DNA of 64,000 nucleotides from Mesorhabditis belari (Eukaryota > Nematoda > Chromadorea > Rhabditida > Rhabditidae): assembly GCA_958450365.1 (NCBI GenBank), contig CAUEEP010000760.1:1-64000 (forward strand), written 5' to 3'. Below, piece by piece: positions 30,736-41,700 of the stretch (positions are counted from its first letter, which is position 1; each line of letters opens with the position of its first letter). The notes beneath the pieces are model-generated. The model was not told where the DNA came from, did not search any database, and worked only from the letters and a program-made list of their open reading frames with translations. The translations under genes were made by a program, and so were the position numbers.

Positions 30736-33726
30736 CTGGGTCATCAAAGCCAACTCGGCACTCGATACTTTTCGATGAGATTTCACCTAAAAATCATAAA
30801 CATTGTTAACAAAATGTCTAGTTTTTAACTGTGATTTTTAAGGCCAACCATCTTTAGTTTCCGATTTGTCAGAAAGTCGGCCGCGCTCATCAAAAAATAG
30901 GGAAACATGAGGAAGACGTTGCTGAAGATAGTAGAAAAGAAGTTAAAGTTGTCAAGATTTAACAAAGCTGGCGTAAATAAGCCAATAAAACACGTAGTAA
31001 AGGCAAACACAAATGGGGAAATCATCTGAATGAACGGCCATTTCAATGTCTTCCGAAAGTAGATTCCATCAAAATGAACGGCAAAGAAGCGACTGATCGA
31101 AATCGCGAATTGACAGTATTGAGCCATCGGGTAGAGGTTGATATACGAGTTAGCATAGACCCAAATCTTGGCTAACGTTGACGTCACACCACGAGGACAT
31201 TTCGGGATTTCAAGGAATGGGGCAATCAACACACAGTAGTTGGTGGGAATATTGATGAGCGCGTTGAGCAGTTTGGTTAGATTTTCCGCGGCTGACAATA
31301 ATCTAAAGCTAGATAGATGTGAGTTAAAAACTTTAGCTTACAATTAGACTTAGCAAACTTTAGCTAAAGCTGTAGCTTGTTAGCTAATACGGTAAAAGTT
31401 ATGAACCTACTTAATTGGAAAAGTTAAGCGGTTGTTCTTGATGGTATAGTAGATGGCTAGTGGTGTCGAGATGAGGCTCAACAAGAGCACCTGAATCAAT
31501 CTGGTTAGAACCTAAAGAAATTGGTTAGAACCTAAAGAATCTGGTTAGAACCTGAAAGAATCTGGTTAGAACCTGAATGAATCTGGTTAGAACCTGAATG
31601 AATCTGACTAGAACCTGAAGAATCTGGTTTGAACCTGAAGAATCTGGTTAGAACCTGAATGAATCAGGTTAGAACCTGAATGAATCTGGTTAGAACCTGA
31701 ATGAATCTGACTAGAACCTGAATGAATCTGGTTAGAATCTGAATGAATCTGGTTAGAACCTGAAGAATCTGGTTAGAACCTGAATGAATCAGGTTAGAAC
31801 CTGAAGAATCTGGTTGTAGCTTTGTTTTGTTTGTTTTAAAGAAACTAGCTTAACAAGTTTAACAAGTTCAAAATTCTACCACAACAGTTCCAAAGTAGAT
31901 TCCAATTCCTATTTGCTGGGCATGATCATCTCCAATAATCGTGCGATTTGCCACCATCCATTGATTTGACTGATAGGCAAAGAGTAGAAGGCCGTAGGTA
32001 GCTAAAAAGACTTGTTGGTGGTTAGAACTACAGGGTTGGGCAAAATTCCAAGACAAGAAACTTGTTTGAAAGTTATTCGTCAACCCTTCCATGAAACTCC
32101 CATAGTTCTTTTTCTACTTAATTATCCTCGAAAAAAGTAGTCACACTTTTCTAGACTTAATTTTGTTTTTCCTTGAGTTTTTCAGAAGCCAAAAACGCTG
32201 AAAAGGGAGAAAATGAAGCTCCGAGCTAGGATCAATTTTACTTTGCTTTGTCGTTCAAAAGAAAAGCCGGCTAACGGATTTTTCTTTTCAGAAATGTTCC
32301 AATAGGTTAAGAAATGAATAAATTTATACTATGGAGAAAATTATGCGGTTAAATTGGCTGGATGCAAAGTTACAACGAAGAACTCTTGTCCGGGTAATTT
32401 TGCCCAACCCTGTACCATAGGCTGCTAGCTCAGAATTTGGTATGAACTTGCATGAAGAAATTATGAAGAAATTTCCGGAAAAGTCTCTAGGACCGTCAGT
32501 AATTATTGTAGCCATTCTAATAAAAGGTGAGCCACCGTAGCAGTGGCGTTTATAGGGAAAAGCAGTAGCAGTCAACGCCAGTAAACGTATTTCGGTTCGA
32601 AATTTTTAAATTCTAGTTCAAAATCTTGCCAACCTGCTAGATCTTTTAACCCAGAAACGCTAAATTCAAATAGTTCGCCAAAATAAGAGGAATAGCAAGA
32701 CGATTCGCGGCTGGCTTGGATTGACTGGCGTTTATAGGGAAAAGATTTTTAGTTTCTTAACTTTATCAGTGATATGAAAGGCAAGGATCCGAAGACCAAC
32801 AAAGTGAAAAGATCGGGAAAAGTGCAGAAACTCTAAAACTTTAACAATTTTAAAAGAAAAAAGGAAAGAGGAGACAATAAAAGGAGAATGGACATTTTAA
32901 CAATAAATAGAATTTTATAAGGGAATAGAGAAAGGGGAACATAAGCGAAGCTAACATAAACGAGTCAAGTCGTGAAGCACCGAATCAGACAACGATTCTT
33001 TTAAGGAATGAATTTTGAAGGAATGGGAGTTTCTTTTATATGGGGAAAGGGAGTCTCGAGTACGGTAGTTTAGGTGTATTTTAGAATTTAGAGTTAGAAA
33101 GTTGCTAATCCGTACTTGAAGTGCGAAAATTGAGGGTTTTACTCCAGCTATCCAGCTAACGCTTAGCTCCAGCTATCCAGCTATCCAGCTAACGACTAAA
33201 GAATTCAGCTATCCAGCTAACGATTAAACAATTCAGCTATCCAGCTAACGACTAAAGAATTCAGCTGTCCAGCTAACGATTAAACAATTCAGCTGTCCAG
33301 CTAACGACTAAACACAATTCTGCTATCCAGCTAACGACTAAAGAATTCAGGTATTCATCTAACGACTAAACAATTCAGCTATCTAGCTAGCGACTAAACA
33401 ATTCAGCTATCCAGCTAACGACTAAAGAATTCAGCTGTCCAGCTAACGACTAAACAATTCAGCTGTCCAGCTAACGACTAAAGAATTCAGCTATCCAGCT
33501 AACGACTAAAGAATTCAGCTATCCAGCTAACGACTAAAGAATTCAGCTGTCCAGCTAACGACTAAAGAATTCAGCTATCCAGCTAACGACTAAAGAATTC
33601 AGCTGTCCAGCTAACGACTAAACACAATTCTGCTATCCAGCTAACGACTAAAGAATCGAGCTCACCATGCAAAGCCACAGCTATCAATAACATCAAAAAG
33701 CCGTCTCGCCATCGTTTAATCACCAT
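30736..33726 (-). CDS. Nematode chemoreceptor, Srv-like 7TM GPCR, 3' end not found
   Basis: Five minus-strand exons keep phase: 33726-33666, 32001-31880, 31490-31411, 31302-30849, 30786-30736. The start has a signal-like MVIKRWRDGFLMLLIAVALH. TM1 crosses a junction (GIGIYFGTVV then LLLSLISTPLAIYY). A single large exon holds TM2 to TM5 with the DRY-equivalent region YCQFAISISRFFAVHFDG and TM5 FSNVFLMFPYFLMSAADF. The last exon is a basic loop, VKSHRKVSSAELALMTQ, with a good donor (GTATGA). TM6 and TM7 exons are not seen below 30736, so the gene is truncated or continues in sequence I failed to recognise. Introns hold a MITE and two minisatellites. Assignment to Srv rather than Srg or Srx is tentative. 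Confidence 0.65.
31495..31813. repeat. 20/21-bp minisatellite AACCTGAATGAATCTGGTTAG
   Basis: About fifteen units with AACCTGAAGAATCTGGTTAG length variants, in the first-to-second TM intron of the Srv-like gene. Confidence 0.92.
32031..32412. mobile_element. 382-bp non-autonomous element, CAGGGTTGGGCAAAATT ends
   Basis: Inverted ends CAGGGTTGGGCAAAATTCC and AATTTTGCCCAACCCTG are flanked by TA, as in Tc1/mariner relatives. No transposase text. Inserted in an Srv-like gene intron. Confidence 0.85.
32413..33142. other. Intron sequence of the Srv-like gene
   Basis: A TGGCGTTTATAGGGAAAAG direct repeat occurs at about 32541 and 32725. AT-rich, with no other feature recognised. Confidence 0.4.
33143..33655. 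repeat. 28-bp minisatellite CAGCTAACGACTAAAGAATT
   Basis: About eighteen units of CAGCTAACGACTAAAGAATT plus CAGCTATC or CAGCTGTC, ending eleven bases before the first coding exon of the Srv-like gene (its donor side). Confidence 0.93.
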
Positions 33727-34116
33727 CACAAACGAGGAAAATATTTAGAATAAACGGATTCGAATTAAATGAAGGAGATCAGAACTCAAATCTTATGCCG
33801 ACCCCACGGGATTCAAAATGTGTTTTTTGGAATTTCTCTTCATTTATCTAGGTTTTTGTGGAACACCTACTTGCTGTACTTTGCAAAAATTCTGTACTAT
33901 TTTTTGTGGTAGAAAGGGTGACTCATAGTCAGAAAAGATCTTTATCCTACAAACTTTTGCCTTGCTTTATAGACTCTGCTTTTATAGAAATAGGCTTGTA
34001 AATGTAAATGTAATATAATCAAAGTTTAGGACATTTATTCATGTTCATCAGGAACAACTTTGTTAATTTCAGAGTTCGGGGAATTCTCTTAGAAGGCTTT
34101 TGATAAGGGTGTTGAT

Positions 34117-34725
34117 GATGGAAATGATCGAGTTGTTTCAATCGTTTCAAAGTCTCCTTTTGACTTGAATAATCCATCCACTTCGTCTTCTTCCTCATCA
34201 TCTTTGTAAGAATCCATCCACTTTGTCTTCTTCCTCATCATCGCTGTCATATGATGTGTAATGTGCCAGTCATGTTAATCGTGGCATAGAGAAAGTGAAT
34301 TCGGCTCTAAACGAAATCAAAGCCGACATTGCTGCTTTTCAGGTTTACCCCACTAATTTCTTTGCAGCACATTTTAGGAAGCAAAACAAGGCAACGGTCG
34401 AATCCGTCACAAGGCATTAGTTGATGCAAATCAAATTGGTGGAGATGTTGTCGATAGCATGATCCTTGTGGACCCTCGATTTCCGGTGAGATCGTTGTAA
34501 AACAGTGCCTTGGTAGCTACTTTATCCTATTCTGACTACCGTAACCCTTTTCAACCTATATCTAATCGTATAATATATACCATCAGAGAACTACCTGATC
34601 GAACACATTGTTCAATGCAAATGGAGATGGAAATGATCGAGTTGTTTCAATTTCTTTTGACTTTCTTCTTCTTTTGACTTAAATAATCTATCCACTTCGT
34701 CTTCTTCCTCCACATCTTTGTAAGA
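34117..34725. repeat. Duplicated exon-like segment
   Basis: GATGGAAATGATCGAGTTGT with a following CCACTTCGTCTTCTTCCTC tract occurs at about 34117-34201 and again at 34627-34725. On the plus strand the first copy reads GNDRVVSIVSKSPFDLNNPS then polyserine. The copies flank the two exons at 34270-34485, so an exon may have been duplicated. Confidence 0.55.
34270..34485 (+). CDS. Unrecognised protein, two internal exons
   Basis: Exons 34270-34342 and 34378-34485 have good acceptors (GTGCCAG, ATTTTAG) and donors (GTTTAC, GTGAGA), joined by a 35-bp intron. They translate as NRGIEKVNSALNEIKADIAA then ALVDANQIGGDVVDSMILVD. The first part looks like an amphipathic helix. No family recognised, and neighbouring exons are uncertain. 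Confidence 0.45.
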
Positions 34726-35324
34726 ATCGGCCATCATCACCGCATCTTCACCCTCAAAGCTGTGAGTCGCGTTTTCCGTGCTCGGTCTCTACGATTGAAA
34801 TTGTGGTCATTTGGAATAGCTATATTTTTTTAAAAAATCTCTATTTCAGTTCCTAACATTTCCTAGATACGATCTTAAACGTAGGATTTAGGTTTTATGT
34901 ACTGGCGGATGTTCATCACATTGATGTACCTGCAAGAAAGCTTGCTTGCAAGAAAGCTGATAGATTGCCCTGCAATTCCAGATTTCACCATAGTCTTAGC
35001 TGCAAGAACAAATGATTTTTTAAAAATTTTGGTGCTTAGCTACATCGTTTTTTTGTTGTCCCCGTTGTTGTAACGTTTACTTGTTGTTTTGCACTGATGT
35101 TAGGGTTTTCTTGAATACAGAAATTGAAATTTCTTGAATCTACAATAAATTGTTTTTATCTTGTAACAGTTGAAAGACGTCAAAACGTAAAAAGATTGAA
35201 GAAACACGAAAAAACAGTGCTTATTGATGTATCAATCCAAATCAGACACAACATTTACGAAAAAAAAACTTTAGACCTTGAATCAACTTATCGATCAAAT
35301 GGCGATCAACTTATCAGGATCTGC
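34726..35324. other. Intergenic: no clear gene
   Basis: AT-rich. A frame at 35124-35414 is Lys/Arg/Asn-rich and overlaps the repeat at 35325, so no gene is called. Confidence 0.4.
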
Positions 35325-35665
35325 CTAATCAATTTTTGTCAGAAAAGATCTCTATTAGATCTAAAAAAAGACCAACTGAAAAATCGTGGAATAAACCTTT
35401 TTTCACAAAGATAGTCACAAAGATCTCTTCCATAATTGTCGCTTGAGCAAATAAAGACAAAAAAAGTTCAAAAAAGGTTTTGTAAAAGTTGAATCGTTTG
35501 TGTAAACAGCGCGCGATCTGCATATTGTTTGCCTTTTCAATTTCGATGTCATTTTATGGGAAAAAGAACTTTCAACTCGATTTCCGATTTAGCTATAAAA
35601 TTCTTGTATAAACATTGTAAATGAAGTACGTTTCCTTTTAGGCTTGAGATCGGCCAGGCTATGCA
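35325..35665. repeat. Diverged inverted copy of the palindrome spacer (38388-38730)
   Basis: Shared inverted text includes GGGAAAAAGAACTTTCAACT, GTATAAACATTGTAAATGAA and CAAAGATCTCTTCCATAATT, with clear point differences. The right end includes the start of the saposin-like exon, GGCTTGAGATCGGCCAGGC. Confidence 0.85.
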
Positions 35666-35816
35666 CATCCAGCACATCCAAAATGTAATCGACGTGGATT
35701 TTGCTTGCGAAATATGTCATTCAATGCGAAAAAATGTGCTGAACACGAAGCTGAAAGAATTTCTCAAGTCTTGTGTACATTATGAGACCAAAAACATACG
35801 GATTGATCAACTATGA
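35642..35816 (+). CDS. Saposin-like secreted protein fragment (weak)
   Basis: After a TTTTAG acceptor the frame reads VDFACEICHSMRKNVLNTKL then KEFLKSC, to TGA at 35814. The CxxC pair followed by an amphipathic helix and another Cys resembles the first half of a saposin B domain, but the Cys spacing is shorter than usual. A plus frame after 36027 (GDKKWLGKEMEKHDK) might be a later exon. Uncertain. Confidence 0.35.
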
Positions 35817-36278
35817 AGAAACTTATAACACTTTGAATCTGAAAATGACGCTTTGGGACTTTCTTCGCGCTAAATTGTGGATAAATTACCGTAACCCGCA
35901 ACCTTGGTATAAAAGCAAAGCACTATTTATTCACAAAGCAATTTACTTAAACTTATTCTTCTTTGTTTTTTTAATAATCTTTTCCTCTAATCGTTAATTT
36001 TCATTTACTAATATGTTTTCTTTCAGGTGACAAGAAGTGGTTAGGAAAGGAAATGGAGAAACACGATAAACAGGATACAATTTCTAGTAGGTCCAAGGCT
36101 GTTAGCCAGTTTAATAATAAAGCCAGACTATACAATATACAAAAATATACAAAAACTATACAAAAATATACAGAAGCCGAATCATGACTTGGCTTCTGGC
36201 TCGCCATACTTCATCTGGCTCTGAAAACTCGTCTTTGACCCCTTCAACTGTTATCAAGTTTGCTTTCCGTGAGCTTAT
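35817..36278. other. Intergenic or intron: no clear gene
   Basis: AT-rich, with a TATACAAAAATATACAAAAA run near 36130. Apart from the possible GDKKWLGKEMEK exon no feature was found. Confidence 0.4.
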
Positions 36279-36812
36279 AGGCACAGTTTCGCTTTGCATC
36301 CTCGTAGTTGGTTTGGACTAAAACGATATAATAGTATTAAATAGATTCTTTCTTTAACAGTATTCTTTGTCAGACTTTAAGGTTTTGTTAGAAAAAGTAA
36401 AAGAATTGAAATCAGAGTTCTTACAACTGACACCTAGGCCTGTAAGCCAAGCTAGGCCGGTCCAGGTTTGGCTTTTGATGAGCCCAAGGATTTTTGTGCG
36501 GTACAGCCATTACTGGATTTTTGGACACTGGTCAGCCAATAAGGTAAGAAACAGCCACCAAAAATTTTCGATATCACCGAGCACTTTTGGAGACTATACA
36601 GTGGCGGACAATTAAATAGATTAACATTTCCATTTACCCAAATGCCACGAATTTTCTATTATTTGCACATCCACTCAAAAAGACATCAACAGCTATTTTT
36701 TTTTATGTTATCTTAGCTTTCGATTGGCACCACTCATAGCTGAGAGTTCTTTCTCTATAACTTGGTAGTTTAGGTTTTCTTCAGCCTACTCCATTATAGC
36801 GACGACAATTAA

Positions 36813-37528
36813 CCCATTCGAAACTTCTGCAGCGAATAATCGTTGCAACAAAAACTCAGAAACGGACCGCTGCAGCGATTATTCGCTGCAGCGCTAATTG
36901 AGCTATTTTCATTCAATTAATTGGCTTTTTTTTTGCTGTTTTTCAGCATTACATGTATATTCCAATTGTAGCAGATCTACAAATTACGTGGGCAAAAAAG
37001 ATGTTTCATATTTACCCGGAATCAATGCAGCCTCTGGTTTTGCATTGAAATATTCCATAATAGCTCTAATCTTATAAAGCCGATCTCCTGCAGGATCCAG
37101 TTCATTATCATAATAACGCAGGTTTCGAAGAATAGATTCAAATTTTGCTCTTGACATAATGCGGGACATGTGGGAAAATCCTCCTAATCCATCACGAATC
37201 CTCGGTAATTTGACGATTCCCATTTGAAGATACAGAGCCAGGAAGAGCTTGAAAGATTTTGCATCGAAATCCTGCCAGTTTGTTTTCCTTTTTCCATGTT
37301 TATTAGATTCACCTACTAAAATATTGTCGTCGATAAAATAAGAACAATAATCTATAGGATCTTGAAAAGTACTGAAGTCAAATCCAAATCGTTCTTCATC
37401 AAAAATAAATGGTGTAGGAGACTCTCTTGCATCTTTCACAACCATAAATAAACTGCTTCGGAGTCAAAAATGTCATGGGCTTGGTCCGTAGACGAAAAAA
37501 AAGAAAAAACGCTGCGGTTTCGAATGGG
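36813..37528 (-). mobile_element. Miniature piggyBac element (left arm)
   Basis: The ends CCCATTCGAAAC and GTTTCGAATGGG are flanked by TTAA on both sides, the piggyBac target. Subterminal GCTGCAGCGAATAATCG repeats are present. The minus strand encodes 153 residues (37445-36984) resembling the N-terminal half of a piggyBac transposase (DFDAKSFKLFLALYLQMGIV, SRIMSRAKFESILRNLRYYD, DRLYKIRAIM). The catalytic DDD core is missing, so it is non-autonomous. The identical element sits at the mirrored site in the right arm. Confidence 0.9.
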
Positions 37529-37616
37529 TTAAATAGAACCGATCTTGAAATCTGCTTTTTTTTCGAAACTTTCGATTTAATTAGTTTTGTTGCAAGTTTT
37601 CTCTATTTAGATATAG

Positions 37617-37785
37617 GACGAGGTATTCATATCACACCATTTCAAAGACAGGAAGTTGTGAAACTACGGAAAGAGGGCAAGAGTTTTGCGGAAATTGGTT
37701 GCGCACTGAAAATCTCGAAAGTTGCTGCCGTGAAAGCCGCAAAGCATGTCGAAACAACAGGATTTATTCAGAATAACCAAATATC
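37617..37785 (+). pseudogene. Transposase HTH domain relic (left arm)
   Basis: The frame reads ITPFQRQEVVKLRKEGKSFA then EIGCALKISKVAAVKAAKHV, a Tc1/mariner-type N-terminal helix-turn-helix. It ends soon after. It lies between the piggyBac element and the lectin first-exon copy. Confidence 0.65.
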
Positions 37786-38104
37786 ATTTAGTATTTATTT
37801 AATAACTCAACAATTGAAAAAAGTGTGTTTGAAAAATGACGAAAAATGAGAAAAAGACCCGGATTTTTTCAAAAGACTCGCATTTCCGAGAAGAACCCGT
37901 CTTTCTTATCAGTACTTCAAGTAATAAGTAAGATAAATACTTTGAAAACATGAAAGAATCAAATTTATGACTAATTATGATTTATGACAGACGGACAGAC
38001 CTCTCTTCTGCTTTATATATTGTAGATTGTTAGGCAAGTCTGATCTACATCATTATCTACCTCATTATCTACTTCATTATTTCTCAAACTCATCAAAAAC
38101 GAAC

Positions 38105-38249
38105 GATATTCTCCTTGAGTCATCGGATCGGGGAATGGATAGAAGCAATAATCATACGCGTCAATGGCTGTACCAGTAGGACATGTACTAATCACCGAAG
38201 TGAAAAGCTGACAAGCAAAGAAGCTGATTGTGAGCAGGAAAGAATTCAT
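38105..38249 (-). pseudogene. Duplicated first exon of C-type lectin (left arm)
   Basis: Mirror copy of the exon at 38796-38940: signal peptide and CPTGTAIDAYDYC. The left arm ends inside lectin exon 2 (NYEDAKRNC) and lacks the rest of the C-type lectin domain, so this copy cannot make a full lectin. It keeps the ATG and about 100 bp of upstream DNA. Confidence 0.8.
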
Positions 38250-38373
38250 TTTTGTAGCAAAAGGGATATTTCCAAGCTACCAGGAAAAGCTTTATACAAA
38301 ATTTTTGTCAGCAAAGATCTAGCAAATTAGATCTAAAAAAAGGCGAACTTACAAGAGAAATCGTGGCCTGCCT

Positions 38374-38671
38374 GGCCAATCCCGAGCCAAAAAAAAGCCT
38401 GGCCGATCTCAAGCCTAAAAGGAAACGTACTTCATTTGCAATGTTTATACAAGAATTTTATAGCTAAATCGGAAATCGAGTTGAAAGTTCTTTTTCCCAT
38501 AAAATGAGATCGAAATTGAAAAATCAAACAATATACAGATCTTTTCGCACACTGTTTACACAAACGATTCAACTTGCGCAAAAACTTTTTTGCGAAAGTT
38601 GAACTTTTTCTCTTTATTTGCTCAAACGACAATTATGGAAGAGATCTTTGTGACTATCTTTGTGAAAAAGG
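38374..38671. repeat. Palindrome spacer
   Basis: A 298-bp non-symmetric centre between the arms. It is related, inverted and diverged, to 35325-35665, including a backward piece of the saposin-like exon start (GCCTGGCCGATCTCAAGCC). Confidence 0.85.
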
Positions 38672-38795
38672 GTTTATTCCACGATTTCTCTTGTAAGTTC
38701 GCCTTTTTTTAGATCTAATTTGCTAGATCTTTGCTGACAAAAATTTTGTATAAAGCTTTTCCTGGTAGCTTGGAAATATCCCTTTTGCTACAAAA

Positions 38796-41700
38796 ATGAA
38801 TTCTTTCCTGCTCACAATCAGCTTCTTTGCTTGTCAGCTTTTCACTTCGGTGATTAGTACATGTCCTACTGGTACAGCCATTGACGCGTATGATTATTGC
38901 TTCTATCCATTCCCCGATCCGATGACTCAAGGAGAATATCGTTCGTTTTTGATGAGTTTGAGAAATAATGAAGTAGATAATGAGGTAGATAATGATGTAG
39001 ATCAGACTTGCCTAACAATCTACAATATATAAAGCAGAAGAGAGGTCTGTCCGTCTGTCATAAATCATAATTAGTCATAAATTTGATTCTTTCATGTTTT
39101 CAAAGTATTTATCTTACTTATTACTTGAAGTACTGATAAGAAAGACGGGTTCTTCTCGGAAATGCGAGTCTTTTGAAAAATCCGGGTCTTTTTCTCATTT
39201 TTCGTCATTTTCAAACACACTTTTTTCAATTGTTGAGTTATTAAATAAATACTAAATGATATTTGGTTATTCTGAATAAATCCTGTTGTTTCGACATGCT
39301 TTGCGGCTTTCACGGCAGCAACTTTCGAGATTTTCAGTGCGCAACCAATTTCCGCAAAACTCTTGCCCTCTTTCCGTAGTTTCACAACTTCCTGTCTTTG
39401 AAATGGTGTGATATGAATACCTCGTCCTATATCTAAATAGAGAAAACTTGCAACAAAACTAATTAAATCGAAAGTTTCGAAAAAAAAGCAGATTTCAAGA
39501 TCGGTTCTATTTAACCCATTCGAAACCGCAGCGTTTTTCTTTTTTTTCGTCTACGGACCAAGCCCATGACATTTTTGACTCCGAAGCAGTTTATTTATGG
39601 TTGTGAAAGATGCAAGAGAGTCTCCTACACCATTTATTTTTGATGAAGAACGATTTGGATTTGACTTCAGTACTTTTCAAGATCCTATAGATTATTGTTC
39701 TTATTTTATCGACGACAATATTTTAGTAGGTGAATCTAATAAACATGGAAAAAGGAAAACAAACTGGCAGGATTTCGATGCAAAATCTTTCAAGCTCTTC
39801 CTGGCTCTGTATCTTCAAATGGGAATCGTCAAATTACCGAGGATTCGTGATGGATTAGGAGGATTTTCCCACATGTCCCGCATTATGTCAAGAGCAAAAT
39901 TTGAATCTATTCTTCGAAACCTGCGTTATTATGATAATGAACTGGATCCTGCAGGAGATCGGCTTTATAAGATTAGAGCTATTATGGAATATTTCAATGC
40001 AAAACCAGAGGCTGCATTGATTCCGGGTAAATATGAAACATCTTTTTTGCCCACGTAATTTGTAGATCTGCTACAATTGGAATATACATGTAATGCTGAA
40101 AAACAGCAAAAAAAAAGCCAATTAATTGAATGAAAATAGCTCAATTGCGCTGCAGCGAATAATCGCTGCAGCGGTCCGTTTCTGAGTTTTTGTTGCAACG
40201 ATTATTCGCTGCAGAAGTTTCGAATGGGTTAATTGTCGTCGCTATAATGGAGTAGGCTGAAGAAAACCTAAACTACCAAGTTATAGAGAAAGAACTCTCA
40301 GCTATGAGTGGTGCCAATCGAAAGCTAAGATAACATAAAAAAAATAGCTGTTGATGTCTTTTTGAGTGGATGTGCAAATAATAGAAAATTCGTGGCATTT
40401 GGGTAAATGGAAATGTTAATCTATTTAATTGTCCGCCACTGTATAGTCTCCAAAAGTGCTCGGTGATATCGAAAATTTTTGGTGGCTGTTTCTTACCTTA
40501 TTGGCTGACCAGTGTCCAAAAATCCAGTAATGGCTGTACCGCACAAAAATCCTTGGGCTCATCAAAAGCCAAACCTGGACCGGCCTAGCTTGGCTTACAG
40601 GCCTAGGTGTCAGTTGTAAGAACTCTGATTTCAATTCTTTTACTTTTTCTAACAAAACCTTAAAGTCTGACAAAGAATACTGTTAAAGAAAGAATCTATT
40701 TAATACTATTATATCGTTTTAGTCCAAACCAACTACGAGGATGCAAAGCGAAACTGTGCCTCTTCTGTGGCTGGCTTTCTTCAAAATGGACTCTGGGGAA
40801 GCGCTTGTTGGTTCAGCTCGCAATGTAAGCCCAATTCAGTTCAGCACAGTTCAACAACAAACTCTACACAGTGTCCTAAAAAACAGAATTCAAAAATGAA
40901 AACTCTTTTGCTAGATTAGTTTCGTTTAAATCGTTTCATAGCGGTAATTCTACTGCAAAAAAAAAAGCTAAAAAGCTAAACAATGCTATTTTCCACGTAA
41001 ACTAGCCGAATGTCTTTTTAACACCAACTTGATACTTTTAAAAAGATTAATTGGTCATCCCCATGAGTCCGAAGAGTCATGGGGATGCCTTCAGATTGGA
41101 ATTGGAATTAGAACGTCGCGTAGTCTATCTATAAATAACTGCCCCTACTCTTTCAAATCGGTTTTCTCGCAAGAGCTTCGCCGTTTCTCTTCACATGAAA
41201 TTTTTTCGGCGAAAACCTTTCATTTTCTTCTTTTTAGCTTTATTTATATAATAAATATAAATAAAGCTAAAAGCTACTTCTATCTATTCCTTTATTCCCT
41301 TATAATATATATTTTATTGATGAGCATGGCCTGAGAACAACGGTAGACAAGAATCCTAGTGATTCAATAACGATGAGCTTCCAGATTTCAACGGATCATT
41401 CTGGGCTGGTATTCACAAAGCTGACAATGGCACATGGACCTACAGCGATGGTGCATACCTTGATGAAAACAATTGGGCATATGGTGGGTGGTGAAATTGT
41501 TAATGATTGACTATAGACTTAAAGGTGGGATCTGAATTAAGCCCGATTCTCACTAAAATCAAATTTTCGGCGACTAGATTTAGTAATATAATTTTTTTTG
41601 ATGAACTTGCATGTAGAAATGATTGAAGTAAGTCGATTTATCAATAATTTATCAGGTATCAAAAGATGAGATCAGCTTTTCAGATCAGTTTCAACCTTCA

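Larger units (their letters stand above)
36279..38373. repeat. Left arm of 2.1-kb palindrome
   Basis: Reverse-complement of 38672-40761. Paired positions sum to 77040 at the outer edge and 77045 at the inner edge, so only about five net indel bases separate the arms. Translations from matching positions are identical (for example the 153-residue transposase fragments and the lectin first exon). Small differences include a TAATT/CAATT step near 36895 and run lengths of T. The outer edge is GGCACAGTTTCGC; the inner edge is AAGAGAAATCGTGG. Confidence 0.95.
38672..40761. repeat. Right arm of 2.1-kb palindrome
   Basis: Mirror of 36279-38373. It contains the promoter-proximal region, exon 1, intron 1 and the first 39 bases of exon 2 of the functional-looking lectin gene. 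It stops within exon 2 at GAAACTGTGCCT. Confidence 0.95.

Noticed and set aside
36367..36615. 82-residue ORF at the outer edge of both palindrome arms
   Set aside because: It opens after a CAG acceptor and starts coding-like (KVLLEKVKELKSEFLQL), but it is antisense within lectin intron 1 in the right arm and has no partner exon, so it is not called as a gene.
38115..38330. 71-residue ORF antisense to the lectin first exon (also 38715-38930)
   Set aside because: It is exactly antisense to the signal-peptide exon and appears twice only because of the palindrome.
41054..41085. Hammerhead ribozyme (ATGAGTCCGAAGAG text)
   Set aside because: Although it has a stem and GAGTCCGAAGAG, the conserved CUGANGA and GAAA core with three helices cannot be built.
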